DNA from: Archangium sp.
GTDB lineage: Bacteria; Myxococcota; Myxococcia; Myxococcales; Myxococcaceae
Direction of reading: 5' to 3'
Length of the DNA: 14,606 nt
Assembly: GCA_016793585.1 (NCBI GenBank)
Contig: JAEUJR010000467.1
Location: 1-14,606, forward strand
Under the pieces are notes generated by a model, which ran no database searches, was not told where the DNA came from, and was given only the letters and a program-made list of their open reading frames with translations. The position numbers were made by a program, and so were the translations under genes. Positions 8,834 through 14,606 of the stretch are shown in pieces (the first letter of the stretch is position 1; every line of letters starts with the position of its first letter).

Positions 8834-9127
8834 TCAGCTGGCTGCAGGGAGCAACAGCACGCAGCTCAACCCCAACGCCTCGATGCGCTGCCGAAGGGTG
8901 GGTGACAGCCCGCGCCAGCGCGTGACGAGCCGCCGGTGGTCGCGCCCGATGAAGAGCGCCGCCAGCGCCTCGAACGCCGGCGTGTCGATGTCCTGCACCT
9001 GGCCACCATCGACCTCGACGAGCTCGGCGTCGAGACACGGGAGCAGCAGCTCGTACCACCTCGAGGCCACCTCGAGCGCCATGTGCATGGGAAGGGTCAC
9101 CTGGCCCCTGCGCACGTCGACCATCAT
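8834..9127 (-). CDS. Small STAS-domain protein
   Basis: 97 residues, essentially one STAS domain, the fold of anti-sigma-factor antagonists and MlaB-type proteins. Visible pattern: an N-terminal strand (GQVTLPMHM), a central strand ending in VQDIDTPAFEAL (the DxD-T/S loop), then HRRLVTRWRGLSPTLRQRIEALGL (a strand, the ...W.G.SP..R..LE.LGL helix, and a final strand). Where SpoIIAA carries its phosphorylated Ser (DSSG), this protein has Thr then Pro (DTPA). That suits a non-phosphorylated MlaB-like or scaffold STAS better than a classical switch. Start at ATG 9127, with AGGA 8 bases upstream; an in-frame extension to 9247 would cross the divergent promoter region. It diverges from the response regulator gene and is the first gene of the minus-strand run leading to the kinases. 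Partner unknown. Confidence 0.78.
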   Translation of the reverse strand: MMVDVRRGQVTLPMHMALEVASRWYELLLPCLDAELVEVDGGQVQDIDTPAFEALAALFIGRDHRRLVTRWRGLSPTLRQRIEALGLSCVLLLPAAS

Positions 9128-9228
9128 GAGAAAAGTCCTACCGCGCGTGTGTTGAGAGCAGGTTGACGCACATTGGTTGGTGTTTAGTGCGAGCTTGTCG
9201 GCGAGCATGCTGACGGGGGACGAGATTG
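9128..9228. promoter_or_regulatory. Divergent promoter region between the STAS gene and the response regulator
   Basis: 101 bases, noticeably less GC-rich than its surroundings, and the largest gap in the window. On the minus strand AGGA (9136-9139) is the STAS ribosome binding site. On the plus strand TTGACG (9163-9168) and TAGTGC (9185-9190), 16 bases apart, form a possible sigma-70-type promoter for the response regulator. GGGGGA shortly before its ATG may serve as ribosome binding site. No clear operator repeat was found. Confidence 0.4.
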
Positions 9229-9906
9229 ATGGACGCACCACAGCCACGAATTCTGGTCGTTGAAGACGACACCGCAGTGGCGGCTGGGCTTGTGCAGGGC
9301 CTCAAACGGGCCGGCTTCGCGCTCGAGCTCGCGACCACGGGCCCCCAGGCGCTCTCGGTGTTGAAGGCCATCACCATCGACCTCGTGCTGCTCGACCTCT
9401 CGCTGCCCGAGCAGGACGGCCTCGACGTGCTGGAGCACCTGCGCGCGCGGGTCTCGGTGCCGGTCATCGTGCTGACTGCGCGCACCGCCCTCTCCGAGCG
9501 CCTGCGCAGCTTCGAGCTGGGCGCCAACGACTTCGTCGCCAAGCCCTTCTGGTTCGAAGAGCTGCTGGCGCGCATCAAGACCCACCTGCGCATCTCGACG
9601 ACGCGCGAGCACCACCTGGTGAAGTGGGCCGACTGCGAGGTCGACCTCGACGCCCGACGCGTGAAGGCCGGCGGCGCCGACGTCGAGCTCACCCCGACGG
9701 AGTTCTCGGTGCTGGCTGCCCTCGTCGCCCACCCGGGCACCGCCATCAGCCGCGACCGCCTCGCCAAGCTGGCGTCGAACACCGGAGAGATTCTGGGGCG
9801 CACCATCGACTCGCACGTCGCGCGCATTCGCAAGAAGCTGGGCGCTGGCGCGACCGCGCTGCAGACGGTGAAGGCCGTCGGCTACCGGTTCGACACGGAC
9901 GGTTGA
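9229..9906 (+). CDS. OmpR/PhoB-family response regulator
   Basis: 225 residues. The N-terminal receiver domain (about 7-120) has the acidic pocket Glu12-Asp13-Asp14, the phosphorylatable Asp56 in LVLLDLSLP, Thr83 in VLTAR and Lys105 in AKPF. The C-terminal winged-helix DNA-binding domain (about 128-222) has LTPTEFSVLAALV, the RTIDSHVARIRKKL recognition region and the VKAVGYRF end typical of the family. All switch residues are intact, so it should be a phosphorylation-controlled transcription factor. Start: ATG at 9229, directly preceded by an in-frame TTG. It is followed after one base by a histidine kinase gene and diverges from the STAS gene; autoregulation of the shared gap would be usual for the family but is not shown here. 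Targets unknown. Confidence 0.95.
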   Translation: MDAPQPRILVVEDDTAVAAGLVQGLKRAGFALELATTGPQALSVLKAITIDLVLLDLSLPEQDGLDVLEHLRARVSVPVIVLTARTALSERLRSFELGANDFVAKPFWFEELLARIKTHLRISTTREHHLVKWADCEVDLDARRVKAGGADVELTPTEFSVLAALVAHPGTAISRDRLAKLASNTGEILGRTIDSHVARIRKKLGAGATALQTVKAVGYRFDTDG

Positions 9907-9907
9907 G

Positions 9908-10648
9908 ATGAACGCCCTCTGGGTCGGGCTCGGTGTCGTCCTCGGCGGTGGCCTGTGGGCTCTGGCGGGCGCTCTGGCCACCCGGCGGTCGTCGAGACGG
10001 TCGCACGCCGTCGACCGTCGGTTGTTGTCGACGCTGATGCACGACCTGCGCACGCCGCTGACGTCGCTCCAGCTCACCATGGGCGAGCTGGCCCACCACC
10101 AGGGCTACGACGACGACGAGCGCGTCACCCTGGCCCGCGCCATCGAAGAGGTGGTGGCGCTGCGCTCGCTGCTCGAGAACCTGCGCCTCGTCGAAGCGGC
10201 GGCCACCACGCCCGAGCCCGTCGAGCGCACCGAGGTGCTGTTGCACGAGCAGGTCGAACGACTGGCCTACCGCTATGAGCTGATGGCGAAGGCGCGGAAG
10301 GTCACGCTCGAGATCGCGGCCCAGCCGCTCGCCGTGCAGGCCGACCCCCGCCTCGTCGAGCTGATGCTGGGCAACCTCGTCGAGCTGGCGCTGCGCTCCG
10401 ACGCGACCGCGGTGAACGTCGGCCTCGTCGTCGCGCAGGAGCGCTTCACCCTCTCGTGCCGCGTCACGGGTGGGGCGCTGCCAGAGCCTCAGTCGGTGCA
10501 GGACTTCATGGCGCGACGTGACTCCGACCGCAGCCAGACGGGCCGCGCGCTGGCCGTCGTGGCGGTGGGCGTGGTGTGCCGCGCCTCGGGCTGGAGCTTC
10601 ACCCGCCCATCCGTCACCGAGCTTCGGGTCGAAGGCCGCTTCGACTAG
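9908..10648 (+). CDS. Small membrane-anchored histidine kinase with degenerate ATP-binding domain
   Basis: 246 residues. One N-terminal membrane segment (about 5-24) with almost no extracytoplasmic part, then a HisKA dimerisation domain with phospho-acceptor His45 in the H-box LMHDLRTPLTSLQ (43-55). The rest aligns in outline with HATPase_c, but key sites are lost. The N-box reads GNLVELALR (155-163): Asn156 is kept but Leu replaces the second Asn. The D-x-G-x-G box reads VTGGALP with no Asp, and the G2 box is GRALAVV. The F-box-like DFMARRDSDRSQ (199-210) is recognisable. ATP binding and autophosphorylation are therefore doubtful; it may be a phosphotransfer partner, a phosphatase or a kinase dependent on another. 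The ATG lies one base after the response regulator stop, so the two are co-translated. Its TAG overlaps the stop of the opposing receiver gene. Confidence 0.88.
   Translation: MNALWVGLGVVLGGGLWALAGALATRRSSRRSHAVDRRLLSTLMHDLRTPLTSLQLTMGELAHHQGYDDDERVTLARAIEEVVALRSLLENLRLVEAAATTPEPVERTEVLLHEQVERLAYRYELMAKARKVTLEIAAQPLAVQADPRLVELMLGNLVELALRSDATAVNVGLVVAQERFTLSCRVTGGALPEPQSVQDFMARRDSDRSQTGRALAVVAVGVVCRASGWSFTRPSVTELRVEGRFD
10645..10648. other. Shared CTAG: overlapping convergent stop codons
   Basis: The palindrome CTAG carries the TAG stop of the plus-strand histidine kinase (10646-10648) and the TAG stop of the minus-strand receiver (complement of 10645-10647). The two genes overlap tail to tail by these bases, leaving no room for a terminator between them. 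Confidence 0.95.
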
Positions 10649-10989
10649 CCGAGGCCCAGCGCGGCGAGCAGGGCCGCGGTCTCGAACGGCTTGGGCAGCA
10701 GCATGAACTCGGCGGGCACGCTGGCATCGGCGCGGGTCGAGCCGCTCATGATCAACACCCGCATCGAGGGGTACCGAAGCCGCACCTCGCTGGCCAGGCG
10801 CACGCCGCCGGTCGGGTCGGCCAGCCGCGCGTCGGTGAGCAGGTGGCTGAACGGGCCGTGCTGCTCGAGCGCCTGGTGTGCGGCCTCGAGCGTGGCGCAG
10901 TGTTCGGCCGCGTGATGGCGGCGCTTGAGCACCCGGCAAACGAGCTGACCGATGAAGGGGTCGTCATCGACGACCAGCACCTTGACCAT
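10645..10989 (-). CDS. Single-domain response regulator (CheY-like receiver)
   Basis: 114 residues, a receiver domain only. Visible: VKVLVVDDDPF (acidic Asp8 and Asp9), phosphorylatable Asp53 in LLTDARL, Ser82 in MSGS at the Thr/Ser switch position and Lys100 in LPKPF. There is no output domain, so it should act by protein contact or as a phosphate sink. I start it at ATG 10989 because the receiver fold begins there. The extended frame to GTG 11091 adds residues unlike the family and overlaps the upstream gene. No Shine-Dalgarno sequence precedes the ATG; the bases there are pyrimidine-rich. It lies 41 bases downstream of the large propeller gene on the same strand and converges on the histidine kinase gene, with overlapping stop codons. 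Confidence 0.9.
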   Translation of the reverse strand: MVKVLVVDDDPFIGQLVCRVLKRRHHAAEHCATLEAAHQALEQHGPFSHLLTDARLADPTGGVRLASEVRLRYPSMRVLIMSGSTRADASVPAEFMLLPKPFETAALLAALGLG

Positions 10990-11030
10990 GGAAGGAGGCG
11001 CAGCATAGCCGACTCCAGGCAGCGCGATGG
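10990..11030 (-). other. Short gap between the propeller gene and the receiver gene
   Basis: 41 bases, with no hairpin terminator and no ribosome binding site for the receiver on the minus strand. The purine-rich GGAAGGAGG here is on the plus strand and is not followed by a suitably placed start codon. Read-through from the propeller gene is possible. Confidence 0.3.
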
Positions 11031-14000
11031 CTACAGACGTTTCGCCCCGACCCGGCTCATCAGCGCCGTGCCGTCCGAGCCCACCATCCACACCAGGTTC
11101 GAGTCGCTCTCGGACGCGTCGACGCTGACCAGGTCGGCGGTGGTGTTGGTGGGAATCTCTTCGACGGTCGCGCTGCTCGTGCCACGGGTGATGAGGTACG
11201 CGTGCCCGCCGTCGCCGACCGCGACCCAGACGTTGGTGCCCGCGAGGTGCACGCAGTCGTTGAGGTTGGGGGTGCCGAGATCTCCCTGCACGGGGAAGGT
11301 GGCGCCGTAGTCGAACGAGAACGCATAGAAGCCGCTGGCGCCGGTCACCAACGCGTCACCAGAGCCGTCGCGCCGCAGAGAGATCGACGAGAAGCGCGAC
11401 ACGCCGGTGCCCGTGATGGTGTTCACCGGCCCCGCCAGCAGCGAGATGATCTGCGTCGTGGGGTTGCTGCCGTTGCCGCCGACGGCGGTGTAGCGCGCCG
11501 AGCTCGAGACCGTGGTGCGATCGATGTCGGTCCACGTCGGCCCCGCGCCCGGCGCCACCGCGTGAGACGACTGAACCATGCCAGAGGTGTGCTGGATGAT
11601 GGAGATGGTGCCCTGGCTGCCAGCGGCGAGACAGACGCTGCCCTCGCAGGTGATGGCCGTGTAGCCGCCGGTGATCAGCGGCGTCGGCGCGCGCGACTGC
11701 CAGCCCGTCTGCGGGTTGAGCCAGAGCTCTTGTGTACCGTTGACGGCGCCCAGGCCGGCGAACGTCTGGTTGGTGGCTGCGACCGACGTCACCGCCGCGG
11801 TCGTGTTGCCGAGCGGCGCGGGTGCCCAACCGCCTCCCGAGTCGGGGCTGAAGGCGACGTAGCCAGAGTCTCCACCGAGCGCGAGGGTGGTGGCGGTGCC
11901 CGCCGAGCCAACGGCGACGCCGCGCCGCGCCGAGATGGCGCGCAACGGCTGGTACGGCTGCCCGCGGCGCGAGGCCCATGAAGGGAAGGAGCCCGTGCTG
12001 AAGATCGCACCCCGCGCGCCGGCGATGACGACCGACTGGCTCGAGTTGCCGGCGATGGCGTTGAGGCGCGACGTCGACGCCTGCGAGACCTCGTTCGACG
12101 AAGCGACGGGGGTGGTGCCGGTGAACGACAGGTGCGTGACGAGCACGTTCTCGAGGGTGGCCGTGCGCGAGAGCACCCAGCCCTGGCTTCCGCCGCCCGC
12201 CGAGATCGCCGCCGCGGTGAGCGACGCTGGCCAGGTCACGCCCGTCATCTCGTTCCAACTCGCGCCGCAGTCGACCGACCGGAGCACGCCCAGCACACCC
12301 GCCGACTTCTGCGCCAGCACGAGCACGTCGCTGCCATTGCCCGAGACATCGACCAGCGTCGCGCTCGCCGATGGCCAGGTGGAAGGCAGCGGCACCGCCT
12401 CGTACGAGAAGCCTTCGTCTTGAGAGCGGTACACGCCGCGATCGGTGATGCCGACGGCGCCTGGCGCGCTGGCGATGGTGCAGCCGGCCAGCTTCTTGAA
12501 TTTCACGTTGGTGGTCGCGGTGTCGTACGGCGTCGAGCCGGTGCCGAAGCCCACCAGCTCGTTGAGGGCATTCACCGCGAGCCACTGGGGCGTGCCCGTG
12601 TTCGACAGATACCCGAACGTGTGCCCGCCGGCCGCGCGGGGCCCGATGTACGTCGGGTCGTGGAACGTGCCGCTGGCGAAGCCCACCAGCCGCCGAAAGT
12701 TCCGGCCCTGATCGCCCGAGATGGTGAAGTACTGGTTGATCGACGGCGCGACGGGCGCGTTGATCGTCAGCACGATGCCCGTCGGCGACGCGGCGAGGCC
12801 CTGCGTGTCACCCTCGGTGAGTGGGTCACGCCGCGACCACGTCACTCCATCGTCGTCGCTCGAGTAGGTGTTTCCCGCTCTGCCGCTGATGAAGTACCGG
12901 CTGCCGTTCGCGCCGAGCGGGTGGCGCACCACGTGCGTCATCTCGGCGTTGGTCGGCGTCGCGAAGAACGGCTGGAAGGTGAAGCGTGGCGTCTGGTTCA
13001 CGACGACGTTCGACATGGGGCCGCCGTTGCCGGCGCGGTCGACCACGCGGACCGCCACCGAGACGGTCTCGCCGTTGCCGATCAAGAACTCGTCTTCGTA
13101 GGTGTTGGTGCCGACCGAGGTGCCGGTGACGACGGGGCCCCAGATGAACAACGAGGGCGTCTGGCTTCCGCCGTTCTGGGTGTTCACGCCGAGCTGGTAC
13201 CCAATCGTGCCGCTCCCGACGTCGGCTGGCGCGGTGATGGTCGCGTACCGGAGCTTGACGCGGTGATGCCCTGCGGTGCTCGAGAGCAGCGTGATGGTGC
13301 CAGTCGGCGGGGTCGCGTCGTAGGTGATGGCGAGGTCGCCGGCGCCGATGTTGCCTGCGCGGTCCTTGATGAACACCGCGGCGCGGTAGAGGCCCTCGGT
13401 GCTCGGCAGCTGGAGCTGCGCCGAAACCACCGCCGAGATGCCCGAGACGTCGCGCCAGCACGGGTCGTTCGCGGGCGGCTGCGCGGGCGGCGTGGTGCCG
13501 GGCGCGACGAGATAGCAGTAGCGGCTCAGGCCTCCGAGGTCGCCCGTGTTGGTCGCGATGAGCGGCGTGCGCGTGTTCGTGGTGTCGCTCGTGAGGGCGC
13601 CCCAGAGGCTGGTGCTGCCGGCGATGGGGGCCGTGGTGTCGAGGACGATGCTGCGGCTGAACGAGGCCGAGTCGTTGCCGGTCGCATCGGTAACGATGAG
13701 CTCGATCGTGTACTGCGCCTCGGTGCTGGGCAGCGTGATGTTGAACAGGGCCGAGTAGGGCGACGGTGTGGTGAACGCGCCACCGTTGATGCGGTAGCGC
13801 ATGGTCGCGTTGGTGAGGCCGTTGGTGTCTGAATAGAAGAGCTCGGCCTCGATCACCGGGTCGTTGGTGTGGGTGGCCTGGTTGTTCACGTTGAACAGGC
13901 CGATCGGCCCGTTCTGGTCGAGGATGATCGAGTCGCTGATGATCTTCGTGTTGCCGAGGTTGTCGGTGAGCTCGACCCGAATCTGGCGAAGGCCATCACC

Positions 14001-14606
14001 GGCGGGCAGCATCACGGTGAACGTGTTCATGAACGCCCGCTGCGTGCCGAAGCCCTGGCCAGCGTCGACGCGCATCGTCGAGATCGAGCCGCCGTTCGAG
14101 ACCTGCCCGGTGATGGTGACCGTCACCAGCTGATCGCTGGTCGAGGCGGCTCCGGCGTTGATCGACATCGACATGCTGATCTGCGCGGGCAACATCGTGA
14201 AGGCCGTGCCGCTCGAGTAGTCGACCCACTGGCTCGCGCCGCCGCGGGTGTCGATCGCGCGCGCCCGCCAGCGGTAGTCACCCGCAGTCAACGTCGGAGG
14301 CATCACCCCACTGATCCCGGGCGCTGCGAATGCGCCGGTGCTGGTCGCCGTACCCGAGAACGTGCCCGCGCTGGCGATGAGCTCGACCTCCATCGCGACC
14401 TCGTCTCCGTCGGCGTCGGCAAGGCTGCTGAAGAAGGCCGGCGTGTCTGCGACGGTGGCGCCCTGCAGGATGAGGCTGGTGCCGACGCGCTGCACGAGGT
14501 TCGAGATGGTGGGGCTCGTGTTCGCCACCTGACCGCCGGCAGACCCGCCGCCAGCTGCACCACCCGCCGTCGAGCCACCAGCGGAGGAGCCACCAGCGGA
14601 GGAGCC
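11031..14606 (-). CDS. Large extracellular protein with Ig-like repeats and Asp-box beta-propeller, 5' end outside window
   Basis: 1191 residues are visible and the start lies beyond the right edge. The visible N-terminus is a Gly/Ser/Ala linker (14529-14606) of the kind found after lipoprotein signals in myxobacteria. Then come several beta-sandwich, Ig-like domains. The first has YRWRARAIDTRGGASQW (about 14280-14225). Others end at DQNGP (about 13910), DTTAP (about 13630) and DATPP (about 13310), with DRAGN and DATGN turns. From about 12990 to the end the sequence reads as a beta-propeller with Asp-box motifs (S-x-D-x-G-x-x-W/F): SSDDDGVTW (about 12850), SGDQGRNF (12710), SQDEGFSY (12410), SVDCGASW (12265), SPDSGGGW (11840) and SFDYGATF (11310). 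Asp-boxes occur in sialidases, sortilin-like and Ycf48-like propellers; no sialidase active site was recognised. A binding or adhesion role at the surface is more likely than an enzyme. The stop is TAG at 11031-11033. Confidence 0.8.
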   Translation of the reverse strand, partial: GSSAGGSSAGGSTAGGAAGGGSAGGQVANTSPTISNLVQRVGTSLILQGATVADTPAFFSSLADADGDEVAMEVELIASAGTFSGTATSTGAFAAPGISGVMPPTLTAGDYRWRARAIDTRGGASQWVDYSSGTAFTMLPAQISMSMSINAGAASTSDQLVTVTITGQVSNGGSISTMRVDAGQGFGTQRAFMNTFTVMLPAGDGLRQIRVELTDNLGNTKIISDSIILDQNGPIGLFNVNNQATHTNDPVIEAELFYSDTNGLTNATMRYRINGGAFTTPSPYSALFNITLPSTEAQYTIELIVTDATGNDSASFSRSIVLDTTAPIAGSTSLWGALTSDTTNTRTPLIATNTGDLGGLSRYCYLVAPGTTPPAQPPANDPCWRDVSGISAVVSAQLQLPSTEGLYRAAVFIKDRAGNIGAGDLAITYDATPPTGTITLLSSTAGHHRVKLRYATITAPADVGSGTIGYQLGVNTQNGGSQTPSLFIWGPVVTGTSVGTNTYEDEFLIGNGETVSVAVRVVDRAGNGGPMSNVVVNQTPRFTFQPFFATPTNAEMTHVVRHPLGANGSRYFISGRAGNTYSSDDDGVTWSRRDPLTEGDTQGLAASPTGIVLTINAPVAPSINQYFTISGDQGRNFRRLVGFASGTFHDPTYIGPRAAGGHTFGYLSNTGTPQWLAVNALNELVGFGTGSTPYDTATTNVKFKKLAGCTIASAPGAVGITDRGVYRSQDEGFSYEAVPLPSTWPSASATLVDVSGNGSDVLVLAQKSAGVLGVLRSVDCGASWNEMTGVTWPASLTAAAISAGGGSQGWVLSRTATLENVLVTHLSFTGTTPVASSNEVSQASTSRLNAIAGNSSQSVVIAGARGAIFSTGSFPSWASRRGQPYQPLRAISARRGVAVGSAGTATTLALGGDSGYVAFSPDSGGGWAPAPLGNTTAAVTSVAATNQTFAGLGAVNGTQELWLNPQTGWQSRAPTPLITGGYTAITCEGSVCLAAGSQGTISIIQHTSGMVQSSHAVAPGAGPTWTDIDRTTVSSSARYTAVGGNGSNPTTQIISLLAGPVNTITGTGVSRFSSISLRRDGSGDALVTGASGFYAFSFDYGATFPVQGDLGTPNLNDCVHLAGTNVWVAVGDGGHAYLITRGTSSATVEEIPTNTTADLVSVDASESDSNLVWMVGSDGTALMSRVGAKRL
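14572..14606 (-). repeat. 15-base tandem repeat encoding a GGSSA linker, runs off the window
   Basis: A 15-base unit is repeated about 2.3 times up to the window edge, encoding Gly-Gly-Ser-Ser-Ala on the minus strand. It is followed by degenerate Gly/Ser/Ala/Thr codons to 14529. It is in frame with the propeller protein and probably forms a flexible tether next to its N-terminal anchor. More copies may lie outside the window. Confidence 0.75.

Noticed and set aside
9746..10939. 397-codon open frame on the minus strand
   Set aside because: Antisense of the response regulator C-terminus and the histidine kinase, and out of frame with the receiver gene. Low-complexity product.
10990..10998. GGAAGGAGG on the plus strand before the receiver gene
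   Set aside because: The nearest plus-strand ATG (11027) is about 28 bases away and opens no recognisable gene. It is on the wrong strand for the receiver.
12132..13832. 566-codon open frame on the plus strand
   Set aside because: Antisense of the Ig-like/propeller gene. Arg/Ala/Val-rich with no recognisable domain.
11031..14528. GTG at 14528 as start of the large propeller protein
   Set aside because: The frame stays open upstream to the window edge with an in-frame Gly/Ser/Ala linker, and no ribosome binding site or export signal is found at the GTG, so the true start is outside the window.

Overview
The window is GC-rich DNA with genes packed almost end to end. Its mix of eukaryotic-like Ser/Thr kinases, FHA, STAS and TPR proteins, a very Cys-rich lipoprotein and a Gly/Ser/Ala-linked Ig-plus-propeller surface protein points to a deltaproteobacterial predator or social bacterium, most likely a myxobacterium (Myxococcota). 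That assignment is inference from gene content and codon bias; there is no rRNA or other marker gene. Thirteen protein genes cover nearly everything. No gap exceeds about 100 bases. I see no RNA gene, CRISPR array, insertion sequence or clear terminator.

Left edge (1-1788, minus strand): a two-gene tyrosine-degradation unit, maleylacetoacetate isomerase followed 22 bases later by 4-hydroxyphenylpyruvate dioxygenase, whose last residues lie outside the window. A 73-base divergent gap separates it from a small FHA-domain protein on the plus strand (1862-2362). That gene runs tail to tail, with only two bases between stop codons, into a long minus-strand run.

Centre (2365-9127, minus strand, transcribed from right to left): STAS-domain protein, membrane Ser/Thr kinase with a PEPVK-repeat spacer, fumarylacetoacetase, second membrane Ser/Thr kinase with a PEGA domain, secreted TPR protein with a C-terminal membrane anchor, and a Cys-rich lipoprotein with six related modules. 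Gaps are 57, 43 and 48 bases and then two overlaps (23 and 4 bases), so the last three genes at least look like one translationally coupled envelope module. Fumarylacetoacetase is the third tyrosine-pathway enzyme here, oddly placed between the two kinases. Homogentisate dioxygenase, needed to join the pathway, is not in the window.

Right part (9229-14606): divergent from the STAS gene is an OmpR-type response regulator followed after one base by a small histidine kinase with an intact phospho-His box but a degraded ATP-binding domain. The kinase gene ends on a CTAG shared with the stop codon of an opposing single-domain receiver gene. Upstream of that receiver, on the minus strand, is a very large extracellular-type protein with Ig-like repeats and an Asp-box beta-propeller. 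Its start lies beyond the right edge.

The most interesting candidates are the kinase/TPR/Cys-rich-lipoprotein cluster facing the FHA gene, and the degenerate histidine kinase next to the lone receiver. Both are inferences from layout and motifs read by eye.
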